Positions 53,050 through 62,873 are shown, numbered from the stretch's first letter. The stretch: DNA of 64,000 nt from Bacteroidales bacterium (GCA_023229135.1 JALNZT010000015.1:1-64000); one strand, 5' to 3'. Made by a program: numbers and translations. The notes: a model not told the origin generated them from the sequence alone.

Positions 53050-53634
53050 ATGGGAATGCCTTCTATTACATTGGCCTTTGAATTCCACCGCGATAATCCG
53101 GTGGTAAGCCTGCGTTTTGAGAAAGATTTTGAGCTTATTACCAGGATAAAATCTATTAAAAAAGCTGCATGGAATCAAAGTCAGGGTTTTTGGTATAATC
53201 CCCGTGAAGGATTTAATTTGAATGAAGTTTTTGAGACCATGACAGATGTGACCTGGCTAGATTATTCCGCTTCGAAAAAGAATGATTCAGGTGAGCACAA
53301 GGAGGTTACGAAAAAGAAACCGGATGCAAAGCCCCAAGTAATCATTCCGCAAGCCTATTGCGATACATTAGATCAAAAACGTTATACTGAAAAAACCAAG
53401 ACCATTTACCTGTTTGAAGTGAACCGCGACAAGCCGTACAGTGCAACAAGTATTTACACTGTAACAAGAAAGGCCGCAGTTAAGGCAAAAATAATAAAAC
53501 GAGTTTATCCTCCTATTTTGCGACACAGTTTTGCAACCCACAATTTGGAGCAAGGGATGGACTTACGTTTTATTCAGGAATTATTAGGGCATGAAAGCTC
53601 AAAAATAACCGAGATATACACCCATGTATCATAA
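53050..53634 (+). pseudogene. Internally deleted tyrosine recombinase
   Basis: A 194-residue frame. Residues 5-75 are the N-terminal arm seen in Bacteroidota integrases (FEFHRDNPVVSLRF, WYNPREGF). Residues 96-120 start the SAM-like core-binding domain, but after TEKTKTIY it jumps to the last third of the catalytic domain (PYSATSIYTVTRKAAVKAK, LRHSFATHNLEQGMDLRFI, LGHESSKITEIYTHVS). About 150 residues are missing, including the first catalytic Arg; the His of HxxR is Pro155. Arg158, His181 and Tyr190 remain. It cannot be an active recombinase. A small hairpin (CACCC-ATTT-GGGTG) lies downstream at 53709-53722. Confidence 0.8.
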
Positions 53635-53897
53635 AAAGATTTTGCCAAATTCAGCAATCCATTCGACAACAATTTTTTTGATGATGACTAGACGATATAA
53701 ACATAAATCACCCATTTGGGTGGATATATTCCTGTGGATGTAAAAATATAAGTAAAATATAATCACCTATCAACAAATACGTTGTGGCTAATTTAACAAC
53801 AATTCATCACCAAAAAACAACAATTGAGCAACTAAAATTAAACTGATTAAATAATATTACTGAATTTTGAATTGAATAACAAAAACTGATAACTTAA

Positions 53898-54374
53898 ATG
53901 AAACAAATAGATAATTCATCTCAAAAAATTGCCAGAAAAAAATCTCATCCATTTTGGCGATGGTTTTGGCTCACTTTTCTTGTGGTTTCTCTTGTTTATG
54001 CGTGGTATTCATTTTATGTGCCTTCTAATGATATTAAGTGGGTCCGTAACATTATTTCGACTCAAGAACTTACTAATAATTCCGGAAAGAACACACTTCT
54101 GTTTTTTACAGGAAAATGGTGTGTGCCTTGCCGAATTATGAAACGTGAAGTTTTTGCTGATAATGAAGTCGAAAAGGTCATCCATTCGCAAGTTACACCA
54201 GTAATGATTGATATTGACAACCCAAATACTTATGAACTAGTAAAGTTTTTCAAGTTTGGGGCAACACCAACAACAATTATTCTTGATTCCCGAGGAAAAG
54301 TACTTGACTACGCTCTGGGAAAGATTGAAAAAAAGAAATTTCTTGAAATGCTAAAACACCCTGAAGCCCAATAA
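53898..54374 (+). CDS. Membrane-anchored thioredoxin-like protein
   Basis: A 158-residue protein with one N-terminal helix (about 20-40, FWLTFLVVSLVYAWYSFYV) and a thioredoxin fold: active site Trp74-Cys75-Val-Pro-Cys78, cis-proline region GATPTTIIL at about 130-138. It would act in the periplasm as a thiol reductant or oxidase. It is 3 bp upstream of a beta-lactamase-fold gene, probably co-transcribed. Base use here is A-rich compared with the flanking core genes. Confidence 0.82.
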   Translation: MKQIDNSSQKIARKKSHPFWRWFWLTFLVVSLVYAWYSFYVPSNDIKWVRNIISTQELTNNSGKNTLLFFTGKWCVPCRIMKREVFADNEVEKVIHSQVTPVMIDIDNPNTYELVKFFKFGATPTTIILDSRGKVLDYALGKIEKKKFLEMLKHPEAQ

Positions 54375-54377
54375 AAT

Positions 54378-55415
54378 ATGACAAAAAATAAAATAAAAAT
54401 GATCGCTAAAATTTTATTGTTCTTAGGAACAGGAATCTCTTTGTATTTTGTTCCGTGGCCTATTGTAACCGCTTGGGTAAAGCCACTTCCAGATACCGTT
54501 CAGGAACAAGTTAATAAAGCTGCCGATTACGGATTTGATGGTATCATTGTTTGTATAAACAAAAAAGGCAACCAATCCGAATTTTATACTTCGGGCTATA
54601 AAAACAGAGAAAACAAAATTCCAGCCGACCCTAATGCCTTATTTAAAATTGCCAGTGTTAGCAAATTGTACAAGGCGGTAGCCGTTGCAAAATTGGTTTC
54701 CGATGGAAAATTATCATTAGACAAAACGCTTACAGATTATTTACCCGAATTGAAAGACAGAATAGAATATGCTGATAAAATCACTTTGCGTATGTTGGTT
54801 AAACATAGAAGTGGTATTCCGGATTATGTTCGCACTCCTGATTATTGGGTACACCCCAAAGAAACTGCTGATGAACAACTTGCTTTAGTATTGGACAAAC
54901 CTGCCAACTTTAAACCCGACAAAAAGTATAAATATTCCAACACAAATTATTTGTTGTTAAATAGAATAATAAACAGAGTTCTTGGCTACAGTACTTTCCA
55001 ATACATTCAAGAAAAAATTTTAAACCCATTGAACTTAAACCATACTTTTGGCTCAATTAAAGATGTAAACATAGATGATGTGATGAGTGGTTACTATGTA
55101 GGCTATGATGCGGATTTAAAAACAGACAATGTGGGTTCCATACTTGCGACAGCAGAAGATTTGAGCAAATTCATACGGGCATTAAATGACGGTTCTGTTT
55201 TTAGAGATAAAAAGGAGCAAGAAATCTATTCTTCCATTTATAAGTATGAGCATACAGGCTTGATACCGGGATACCAAACTATCGCTAAATATCATAAGGA
55301 TATTGACGCTGTCGTGATTCAATTTACAAACACCGTAAACTTTGACGGCTATAATTGGAACATGTCTGAAATAATGTACAACCGAATAGTTAAAATATTG
55401 AAAAAGAAAAGCTAA
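54378..55415 (+). CDS. Beta-lactamase-fold serine hydrolase 1
   Basis: A 345-residue class C beta-lactamase/DD-peptidase family protein. An N-terminal membrane or signal segment (about 8-30) precedes the domain. Catalytic motifs: Ser93-x-x-Lys96 in IASVSKLYKAV, and Tyr186-Ser-Asn188 in YKYSNTNY; the third motif is a HTGLIPGY stretch near 293-300. These enzymes range from esterases to D-aminopeptidases; antibiotic hydrolysis cannot be inferred. It is followed 61 bp later by a second enzyme of the same fold. Confidence 0.85.
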   Translation: MTKNKIKMIAKILLFLGTGISLYFVPWPIVTAWVKPLPDTVQEQVNKAADYGFDGIIVCINKKGNQSEFYTSGYKNRENKIPADPNALFKIASVSKLYKAVAVAKLVSDGKLSLDKTLTDYLPELKDRIEYADKITLRMLVKHRSGIPDYVRTPDYWVHPKETADEQLALVLDKPANFKPDKKYKYSNTNYLLLNRIINRVLGYSTFQYIQEKILNPLNLNHTFGSIKDVNIDDVMSGYYVGYDADLKTDNVGSILATAEDLSKFIRALNDGSVFRDKKEQEIYSSIYKYEHTGLIPGYQTIAKYHKDIDAVVIQFTNTVNFDGYNWNMSEIMYNRIVKILKKKS

Positions 55416-55426
55416 CCACAACATTG

Positions 55427-55462
55427 GTTTTCATTTAGCCCTGATTTAAGGGAAATGAAAAC
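55427..55462. other. Hairpin between the two serine hydrolase genes
   Basis: GTTTTCATTT (55427-55436) pairs with AAATGAAAAC (55453-55462), with an inner CCCT (55439-55442) and AGGG (55449-55452) stem and a 6-nt loop. No T tract follows, so it is more likely a recombination or regulatory structure than a terminator. Confidence 0.6.
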
Positions 55463-55476
55463 TATGCAAAAAGACA

Positions 55477-56925
55477 ATGAAAAGATACATTTCAATACTA
55501 GTGATAATTTTAACGCTTTGTGATTCTTGCAAAAACAAAACCAACTCAAAAGGTACAGAGAACCCGTTGAAAAAAAGACTCCAATCCTACCTTGACGCGT
55601 GTAATAAAAACGGGCTTTCAGCAAGCGTTTTGGTCGCCAAAGATGGAGAAATACTCTACACTGATGGCGTTGGATTAAGAAACAAAGCTGAGAAACTTCC
55701 CGTAACTGAAGAAACCATTTTCACAACAGGTTCATTAACAAAGCAATTTACAGCAACCGCTATTCTAAAATTACAAGAAGAAAATAAATTATCGGTAAAC
55801 GATTCTATTTACAAATTTCTTGAAAATGTGCCGAAGGACAAACAAAACATTACAATTGATCAATTACTTACACACACTTCAGGTATAATGGGAAATCTGG
55901 GTTACGGAGTAGATTTTGTTCCCATCTCAAAAGAGAAGTTTTTAAGTGAAGTTTATAATTCACCTTTAGATTTTGAACCGGGAAAACAATTTAGTTACTC
56001 CAACGTAGGTTACAGTTTATTAGCGATGATCATTGAAAAAGTTACGCAGACAGATTACGAAACCTATTTGCAGGAACATCTTTTTCAAAAAGCAGGTATG
56101 AAACATACGGGTTACCTTTACCCTAAATGGGATACCACTCAAATGGCCCACGGCTATAAATGTGGGGAAGATTGGGGAACTCATCTTATGAAATGGAAGG
56201 CAGATTCAAATCCAATTTCATGGCATTTAAAAGGAAACGGCGGAATACTTTCCAATCCTTCCGATTTATATTCATGGTACAATGCCTTAAAAGAAAATAA
56301 AATTATTTCCAAAAAATCTTATGAGCAACTCACTTTTCCCCACGTAAAAGAACATGAATCAGGAGATTCGTACTATGCATACGGATGGACCATAATGAAT
56401 AGCGATAGAAATACGAAAATTATAGCACACAATGGCTCAAATGGTGTTTTTTATGCTGATTTCATTCAACTTCCTGAAGAAAATACCGTAATCATATACA
56501 TGACCAATCAATTAAGGTACGACACGCAAATTGTTGCGTGGGAAATAGAGCAATTACTTTTTAAGGAAAACTATACGCCCGTTGTACCTAAAATGAATAG
56601 TATAAAACACGGCAGTACAGATATTACCAATAAACAACTTGAAATCATACATCAATTGGTAAAACTAATTTTGACCGATGACAAGCACATTGATGATTTT
56701 TGCAACAAACATATTGCTAGTAAAGAAAGAGAACGAAGGTTCAAAATGTGGGTTAAGGACATGCAAAATGAATTTTCAGACTACAAATTAAAACACATTT
56801 TGGAATATGGAGACTTGAGTTATGATATAATACTTGAATCAAAAGATGGAAAAGTTGTTGATTTAACCCCATGTTTTGACCTACAATTCAATGAAAGTAA
56901 TCAAATTGTCGCTTTTGGATGGTAA
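55477..56925 (+). CDS. Beta-lactamase-fold serine hydrolase lipoprotein 2
   Basis: A 482-residue lipoprotein (signal MKRYISILVIILTLCDSC, lipid Cys18). The class C beta-lactamase-related domain has Ser86-x-x-Lys89 (TGSLTKQFTA), LLTHTSGI at about 130-137, and Tyr174-Ser-Asn176 (FSYSNVGYS); a HNGSNGVF motif near 329-336 is the third element. A C-terminal extension of about 110 residues (from 375) is DUF3471-like, as in many Bacteroidota family members. Periplasmic, tethered to a membrane. Substrate unknown. Confidence 0.85.
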   Translation: MKRYISILVIILTLCDSCKNKTNSKGTENPLKKRLQSYLDACNKNGLSASVLVAKDGEILYTDGVGLRNKAEKLPVTEETIFTTGSLTKQFTATAILKLQEENKLSVNDSIYKFLENVPKDKQNITIDQLLTHTSGIMGNLGYGVDFVPISKEKFLSEVYNSPLDFEPGKQFSYSNVGYSLLAMIIEKVTQTDYETYLQEHLFQKAGMKHTGYLYPKWDTTQMAHGYKCGEDWGTHLMKWKADSNPISWHLKGNGGILSNPSDLYSWYNALKENKIISKKSYEQLTFPHVKEHESGDSYYAYGWTIMNSDRNTKIIAHNGSNGVFYADFIQLPEENTVIIYMTNQLRYDTQIVAWEIEQLLFKENYTPVVPKMNSIKHGSTDITNKQLEIIHQLVKLILTDDKHIDDFCNKHIASKERERRFKMWVKDMQNEFSDYKLKHILEYGDLSYDIILESKDGKVVDLTPCFDLQFNESNQIVAFGW

Positions 56926-57636
56926 ATCAAAAACTATCTAAAATAAATAGGACTCTATGCGGGTCGTCAAAAAGCTTTTAACAAAAAAACTTTTTTTACA
57001 CCCAGTAAATCTATTGTAAAAAATCTATGTTTTTTGACGGCCTCCCTACTTCGGCTTGCTCAGTATAAATGTTGAACCTATCTGCCAAGGCATGCCAGGC
57101 AGGCTACATCCCGCATTAGTAAGCACTTAGAAAAGGGTTTGCTTGTTTAATGTGGCGTTTTCCAAAGGTGGGTTACGTGGCTTTAGCCAGTTTTGCTTGT
57201 TTTTTGCGCATGACTATTTTTCTCAAGGGCAAAATCCATGTGTTTTGGTTAGGTTTGCTTGTTTCCTCCCAGTTCCTCTTTTTGAGGGCCGATATACTCC
57301 GGCATGAGTGGCACAAGTTGCTCCGGTTTAAGTAGCACACAATGGCTGGTATGTCCAGTTCAGTTCAATAATCGTAAAGGATTTTTTTTCTCGCATAAAA
57401 CAGCCTTTAAAAATGAATAATTCTGTAGGATACGCATGTATTAAAAACCTTACCTTTACTGCATAGTAGAGCACTATCCCAAAGGGATTTAATTCAACAT
57501 TGCAAATACTTTATGGCGGGCTACGTTATGAAAATGAGTATTTTAGCTCCAAATATAAATCAGTGCAGTCAGACAAATTTGTCTTCAAAAGTCCGCCGCA
57601 AAGCATATACTTCCCATTACTTAAAATTTATAAACG
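56926..57636. other. 711-bp spacer without a supported gene
   Basis: It contains a large stem, 56963-56973 with 57031-57041 (GTCGTCAAAAA with TTTTTGACGGC), and a short GC-rich hairpin at 57082-57102 (CTGCC..GGCAG around GGCATGCC). A GCGGGC..GTCCGC pair frames 57515-57593 approximately. A 61-codon frame at 57150-57335 is not convincing. Possible debris of mobile DNA, but nothing identifiable. Confidence 0.45.
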
Positions 57637-58176
57637 ATGATAAACGATAAAGACACAGGACTAATCCTGGTAGATGTGCAAGGAAAACTTGCCAGAATGG
57701 TAGCTGAAAGTGAGACACTTATAGCGAATATTGAAAAACTAATTCAAGGCTGTCAAGTACTGGGAATACCTATTTTATGGCTTGAACAATATCCCGAGGG
57801 ACTGGGAAAGACGGTAACGGAGTTATCGAAACTTTTAACCAATCAAAGTCCTATTGAAAAACAATTTTTTAATGCTTTAGCGGAGAAAGAAGTGGAAAAT
57901 GAAATCATAAGATTAGACAAAAAAAATTGGCTGGTTTGCGGAATAGAAGCACATATATGTGTTTATCAAACAGTTATGGCCTTAATGGCTAAAAAGTTTT
58001 ATGTGGAAGTTGTTGCTGATTGTATCTCATCCCGAAAAAAATCCAGCATAGATATAGCCTTAAATAAACTGAGAGAAAAAGGAGCCGGCATCACCAATGT
58101 GGAGATGTGTTTATATGAGCTTTTAAAAGACTCAAAAAGAGATGCGTTTAAAAAAGTCTTGGCGTTCATTAAATAG
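57637..58176 (+). CDS. Isochorismatase-family cysteine hydrolase
   Basis: A 179-residue alpha/beta hydrolase of the isochorismatase superfamily. The catalytic triad positions are Asp13 (LILVDVQG), Lys75 (SPIEKQFFNA) and Cys108 (GIEAHICVYQT). The size and the GIEAH.CV motif match the YcaC-like subgroup; substrates in the superfamily include nicotinamide, ureas and isochorismate. None can be assigned. It stands alone between two spacers. Confidence 0.85.
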   Translation: MINDKDTGLILVDVQGKLARMVAESETLIANIEKLIQGCQVLGIPILWLEQYPEGLGKTVTELSKLLTNQSPIEKQFFNALAEKEVENEIIRLDKKNWLVCGIEAHICVYQTVMALMAKKFYVEVVADCISSRKKSSIDIALNKLREKGAGITNVEMCLYELLKDSKRDAFKKVLAFIK

Positions 58177-58293
58177 GCTCTTTTTCGACATGAACTTCAG
58201 GCTAAAATAAATACGCCTTCTTGCCCATTGTCAGCATTTCTAGGGCGTGCCTTCCATCTTACTGAATCATAAAGCGATAAAAAAAACCTACTG

Positions 58294-58325
58294 TTTGGTG
58301 AGAATTGAAATAATTTCTAAATTTG
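58294..58325 (+). promoter_or_regulatory. Promoter for the 58373 gene
   Basis: TTTG at 58294-58297 and TAAATTTG at 58318-58325, 20 bp apart, 47 bp before the ATG. Confidence 0.55.
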
Positions 58326-58372
58326 GTGGCAATGAATACCAACTACAATACAAACACTTACATTGAATTTAT

Positions 58373-58783
58373 ATGAAAAAGCTTTGGATCTTTCTGTTAA
58401 TCTGTGCGATCAATCTATCTGTGGTCGGACAAGTGGTCGGCAGCTACACTATCGTATTAAACAACGATACTTCGCCTTTAAATGCCAGCTTGAAAAACAA
58501 CACTTTTGTTTATAGCTTTAAGAAATCGGATGTGTTAACAATCACTTTCAAGGAGCTTGAAACCGTTGTTGGCCAAAAATCTATTAAAATTACTTCAGGT
58601 TTCGATGATGACGATATTCAGGTTGGAACTTTTAATGAAGCTGATGTTCAGGATGATAAAAGTTCTGTTGTAAATATCGCATTCGACAAACTGAAACTTA
58701 AAGCCGGACCAGACGAAGTATACAAGCTTTTGATTAAGGATGAAAATGAGCACCAGACCATTTTGAAGTTCAGATTAATTTAA
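58373..58783 (+). CDS. Small secreted protein of unknown function
   Basis: A 136-residue protein with a signal peptide (1-19, ending SVVGQ). The mature part is a beta-rich domain (YTIVLNNDTSPLNASLK, VLTITFKELE, SSVVNIAFDKLKLKAGPDEVYKLLIKDENEHQ) of Ig-like appearance, no cysteines. I do not recognise a family. It has its own promoter and is followed by lolD from a separate promoter. Confidence 0.7.
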   Translation: MKKLWIFLLICAINLSVVGQVVGSYTIVLNNDTSPLNASLKNNTFVYSFKKSDVLTITFKELETVVGQKSIKITSGFDDDDIQVGTFNEADVQDDKSSVVNIAFDKLKLKAGPDEVYKLLIKDENEHQTILKFRLI

Positions 58784-58918
58784 AAAAAGCTGTTTTGTTT
58801 TTGTATTTAAGCTATCGGCAGAGGGCAAGACGCTAATCAGGTACTTTTATTGAGCAGTTTGTTTTGATAGTCATTTTGATGTATTACTGAGCGCAAGGCC
58901 TGCTTTAGCAGGATTTCT

Positions 58919-58954
58919 TTTGACGATTTCCTCAAAGCATTTTTCGTACTTTTG
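58919..58954 (+). promoter_or_regulatory. lolD promoter
   Basis: TTTG at 58919-58922 and TACTTTTG at 58947-58954, 24 bp apart (slightly long), 23 bp before the lolD ATG. Confidence 0.5.
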
Positions 58955-58977
58955 CAGCTTAGTTTCAACTCCTAAAA

Positions 58978-59628
58978 ATGATAACAGCAAAAGGTATTTT
59001 TAAGTCTTACGGAAATGTAAAAGTGCTCAAAGATATTGACTTCCACGTGTCAAAAGGCGAAATCGTGAGTATCGTCGGGCCGTCGGGAGCCGGAAAATCA
59101 ACGCTCTTGCAGATCATTGGTACAATCGAACAGGCGGATCAAGGAAGCTTGACCATTAACGACCTAAATATTAATGATTTAAGTGGAAAATCATTGGCTG
59201 CTTTTCGTAATCAAAAAGTTGGTTTTGTGTTTCAGTTTCATCATTTATTCCCCGAGTTTACTGCGCTGGAAAATGTGTGTATTCCTGCTTTTATTGCCGG
59301 AAAAACAAAAAAACAAGCTGAGAAAGAAGCCTTACAATTACTTGAATACCTGAATGTTAGTGACAGGAAGGAACACAAGCCCGCTGCCATGTCGGGAGGC
59401 GAACAGCAGCGCGTAGCCGTGGCGCGGGCACTTATCAATCAACCCGCTGTGGTGCTGGCAGACGAGCCTTCCGGAAACCTCGACACCCAATCTGCCGCTG
59501 AATTACACAAGCTGTTTCTGGATTTGCGCCAAAAGTTTAACCAAACCTTTGTAATTGTTACCCACAACACCGATTTAGCCAATATTGCCGACAAAAGTTA
59601 TACCCTTGCTGACGGAAGCTGGCAATAA
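58978..59628 (+). CDS. lolD: LolD-like ABC transporter ATPase
   Basis: A 216-residue nucleotide-binding subunit. Walker A is GPSGAGKST (34-42), the Q-loop FVFQFHHLFPEFTALENV follows, the signature is MSGGEQQR (138-145), Walker B VVLADEP (158-164), then SGNLDT and the H-loop VTHN. FQFHHLFPEFTALENV and length are those of LolD/MacB-type ATPases, which release lipoproteins from the inner membrane with LolC/E partners. No permease is adjacent here, so partners are elsewhere; FtsE or MacB roles are less likely. Confidence 0.85.
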   Translation: MITAKGIFKSYGNVKVLKDIDFHVSKGEIVSIVGPSGAGKSTLLQIIGTIEQADQGSLTINDLNINDLSGKSLAAFRNQKVGFVFQFHHLFPEFTALENVCIPAFIAGKTKKQAEKEALQLLEYLNVSDRKEHKPAAMSGGEQQRVAVARALINQPAVVLADEPSGNLDTQSAAELHKLFLDLRQKFNQTFVIVTHNTDLANIADKSYTLADGSWQ

Positions 59629-59696
59629 CAGCACTTCAAACAATAATGAAGCACAATAAGCGTTTCAAAAAGAATACCTTAATTTCACGCTAAAGT

Positions 59697-62600
59697 ATGC
59701 AAAAGCAGTTTTTTACCCTTCTATTTATAGCCCTCATTCTCAGTTGTTTTACGCAACCAATAACCGCTCAGGAAGTAAGCCAATCTTACGAAGTTCTGAT
59801 GGAGTCTGGTACAGAGAAATATTCGGCAGGTGATTTTATCAGCGCCAAGACCTATTTTGAGATGGCGTTGCAAAAGAAAAAAGACGATGCCACAGCCCAA
59901 AAAAAACTAGACGAAACCGTCGAGAAAATCAAGCAACAGATGGAAAAGCAGGAAGGTTTTTACCTGAAACTCGATCAGGGCGACAGGCTGCTTGCACGCA
60001 ACGAACTTGAAGAAGCAAAAATTGCTTACGAAGAAGCACTGAAAGTGTTTCCTGACGATAAATATACCTTGGCGCAACTCGCCGAAATCAACAAAACTTT
60101 AGCGGCAGAACAAGATAAGCTGAACAGCTACAACCAAGCTATAAACCTCGGAACCAGCCTACTCGAACAAGCCAAATATGAAGAAGCAATTCTTCAGTTT
60201 CAGGAAGCCACAGCTTTATATCCAAAACAGGAGCTTCCAATCGAGAAGTTGGCCGAAGCCAAGCAGCTGCTCGAAAAACGTATACTAACACAAACCAAAG
60301 CTGCTGGTTTAGTAGCCGAAGCCGAAAATTTCATTCTTAGAAAAGATTATAAAGCCGCTATAGAAAAGCTGGAAGAGGCGCAAACATTAACGCCTGATGA
60401 CGTATCAACAGCGCAACTGCTTAATGATACCCGCACACTCGCTGAAAAAGCGGAAGCCTACAACACCATTTTAGCCAAAGCCGATGAGCAGTATGCCAAC
60501 AAAAATTTCGATAAAGCCCGCGAGCAATACCAGGCCGCACTCGTGGCATGGCCTGGACAAGCTTATGCCGAAGATATGATTGTGCGCATCAATCAAACGC
60601 TGGAAAGCGAATCTTATCTGGCTCAGGAGCAGTATAATAACGCCATGTCAGAAGCAGCAAATTTTGAAGCTGAGGAAGCCCTTGAGCAAGCTATCACAAG
60701 TTATGAAAAAGCATTGACTTTTAAAGAAAATGACGAACTCGCCTTGGAAAAAATTGCTGCCATCCAGGCAAAAATTCTGGCAAATAAAAATGCGGAGCAG
60801 CTTAGTGCTCAAATTGAAGGCCTAATGGAGCAAGCTTTACAACTAGAAAACGACAAGAAATACGAAGCAGCCCTGAACATCTATGAACAAGTGCAATCGC
60901 TTGATCCTGTAAAAGTTGGAATAACAGAGAAAATTACAGAAATCGCGGCTTTAATACAGCAAGCACAACAAATGGAGGCGAATTATACCACACTGATGGA
61001 AACTGCCGAAGTATTGCTTTCTCAAAACTCGTTGAGAGAAGCACGGGCGAAATTTGTGGAGGCCTTCAATATAAAACCCTCAGCATCAGAACCTCAGGAA
61101 AAGATTAATCAGATTGACAGACAGCTCACAGCCCTTGCACAGCAAGAAGCCGAGCTGGAAAATGAATACACCAGATTGATCGGTCTGGCTAGCGAAGCTT
61201 ATGGCAAGGAAGAACTGGCACTGGCACTGGATTACTACCAACAAGCGGCCCAACTGAAACCCGAAGAACAGCAGCTGACTTCAAAAATTGGAGAAATCAA
61301 TACCAAAATGGATCAGCAGCAACAGCTTGAGCAGCGCGAAAACAATTACGCCGAGCTGATAGCGTTAGGCGATCAGCAGTTTGAAGAAAACAAACTGGCA
61401 GCAGCCAAAAGTAGTTTTGAACAAGCGGCACAGCTATTTGCCGAGCGCACTTATCCTACAGAAAAAATAGCAGAAATTACGACATTACAGTCTGAGATAG
61501 CTGCCGCTGAAGCGCTTGAAGCCAACTTCAATACTCAAATTGAAAATGCCGATTTGGCTTTCAATGGAGGTGATTTTGAAAAAGCCAAACAGCTTTATGA
61601 AGCCGCGCTTCAGCTAAAAGCTTCGGAACATGCTGAGCAACAAATTATCAAAATCGATGAGCATTTAGCTGAACAAGCTGCTGCTGAGGCACTTGATTTA
61701 GCCTTTACACAGAAAGTACAATCTGCTGACAGCTTGTTTGTACTCGAAGAATGGGAACAGGCTAGCATTGTCTATCAGCAAGCTCTATCACTCAACCCAT
61801 CTGCTACTTATCCAAAAAGTCAGTTGGCACAAATTGAAGAAGCGGTAGCCGCTGTCGTAGCCGCGAAAGCCCTGGAATCACAAATTGCCAGACTTACAGC
61901 TCAGGCTGATGAAAACTTCAACAACAAAAAACTCATTCAGGCTCAAGCTCTTTACGATGAAATCCTAACACTAGACGCAGCCAATGCACACGCTCTGTCG
62001 CGTACGGCTGAAATAAGTATCCAACTGAAAGCTGAAATCGCCGAACGGGAACAAAAATTTGAAGCAGCTTTAGCTACCGGCGAGCAGTTTCTATCTGAAA
62101 AATCCTATCGGGATGCGATAGAACAATATCAAATTGCAAGAGGTTTAAAACCTGATGATGAGATGGTTAAAGCAAGGATTAAGCAAATAGACGATATCAT
62201 CAAAGCTGAAAAAATGAAGTTGATGACCAATTACAATAAAATCATCAAAGAGGCCGATCAATTTCTTCAAAGCAGAACCTACGACAAAGCCATCGAGCTT
62301 TATAACAAAGCTGATTTGTTAAAAACAGGCGAAACCTATCCGGCAGAGATGATTGCCCAGATTTCCCAGACAATTCAGGACAACAAGCTCGTCGAACTCA
62401 ATCTAAATCCGGTTATAATACCTTCAGCAACAACCAAAAAGTTTGGTTTTGAACCGGTTAATATCACTGAGAGACGCACAAACTACATCCTGGTCAAAGC
62501 AAGAAATACCGGCACAAAAGGCTTCCCGCTGATTGTGAGTTTTGGAAGTAAAAACGGCCGCAATGGTGGTTTTGTTTTGCCCATCCCTGACGACGATCAA

Positions 62601-62729
62601 TACCATGATTTCGTGATAAGAATTGGCTCACAATATAAATGGTTCAGCGAAGACAATACCTGGATTGAAATTTTGCCGGAAAACGGCGAGGTAGAGTTAG
62701 GCATCATGCAGATTTCCAAAGGTTTTTAG
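59697..62729 (+). CDS. 1010-residue exported TPR-like repeat protein
   Basis: It has a signal peptide (1-24, ending ITAQE). Residues about 30-900 are some fourteen repeats of 60-70 residues, each with a TPR-like pair (A...Y..A..LKP, ..A...YE.AL..) joined by a longer Glu/Gln/Ala-rich coiled helix (KI.EI......A). The last roughly 110 residues (from about 900) form a separate beta-rich domain: NYILVKARNTGTKGFPLIVSF, GGFVLPIPDDDQYHDFVIRIG, WIEILPENGEVELGIMQI. The repeat region suits protein docking in the periplasm, the end domain ligand or surface binding. No close family recognised. Confidence 0.75.
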   Translation: MQKQFFTLLFIALILSCFTQPITAQEVSQSYEVLMESGTEKYSAGDFISAKTYFEMALQKKKDDATAQKKLDETVEKIKQQMEKQEGFYLKLDQGDRLLARNELEEAKIAYEEALKVFPDDKYTLAQLAEINKTLAAEQDKLNSYNQAINLGTSLLEQAKYEEAILQFQEATALYPKQELPIEKLAEAKQLLEKRILTQTKAAGLVAEAENFILRKDYKAAIEKLEEAQTLTPDDVSTAQLLNDTRTLAEKAEAYNTILAKADEQYANKNFDKAREQYQAALVAWPGQAYAEDMIVRINQTLESESYLAQEQYNNAMSEAANFEAEEALEQAITSYEKALTFKENDELALEKIAAIQAKILANKNAEQLSAQIEGLMEQALQLENDKKYEAALNIYEQVQSLDPVKVGITEKITEIAALIQQAQQMEANYTTLMETAEVLLSQNSLREARAKFVEAFNIKPSASEPQEKINQIDRQLTALAQQEAELENEYTRLIGLASEAYGKEELALALDYYQQAAQLKPEEQQLTSKIGEINTKMDQQQQLEQRENNYAELIALGDQQFEENKLAAAKSSFEQAAQLFAERTYPTEKIAEITTLQSEIAAAEALEANFNTQIENADLAFNGGDFEKAKQLYEAALQLKASEHAEQQIIKIDEHLAEQAAAEALDLAFTQKVQSADSLFVLEEWEQASIVYQQALSLNPSATYPKSQLAQIEEAVAAVVAAKALESQIARLTAQADENFNNKKLIQAQALYDEILTLDAANAHALSRTAEISIQLKAEIAEREQKFEAALATGEQFLSEKSYRDAIEQYQIARGLKPDDEMVKARIKQIDDIIKAEKMKLMTNYNKIIKEADQFLQSRTYDKAIELYNKADLLKTGETYPAEMIAQISQTIQDNKLVELNLNPVIIPSATTKKFGFEPVNITERRTNYILVKARNTGTKGFPLIVSFGSKNGRNGGFVLPIPDDDQYHDFVIRIGSQYKWFSEDNTWIEILPENGEVELGIMQISKGF

Positions 62730-62865
62730 GCTTAAAAAAAAGATTAGATTCCTGGAATAATCGACTTTTAATTCAGGTCTTTTGCAATATTATCGGGGCT
62801 TAGCACCATCTGATGAAGTGTTTATTGCTTTCATGTTGAAGCATTTACAGTTAATTAAAATCCTG

Positions 62866-62873
62866 TATATTTG
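62866..62873 (+). promoter_or_regulatory. -7 box (TATATTTG) before the class V aminotransferase
   Basis: Exact TAnnTTTG, 83 bp before the ATG at 62957. The -33 element is not clear. Confidence 0.45.

Noticed and set aside
55411..55476. Integron attC site between the serine hydrolases
   Set aside because: The hairpin lacks matching RYYYAAC and GTTRRRY boxes, and no integron integrase is intact nearby.
57150..57335. 61-codon frame in the 56.9-57.6 kb spacer
   Set aside because: No promoter, ribosome site, signal or homology that I recognise; it spans repeat-like sequence.
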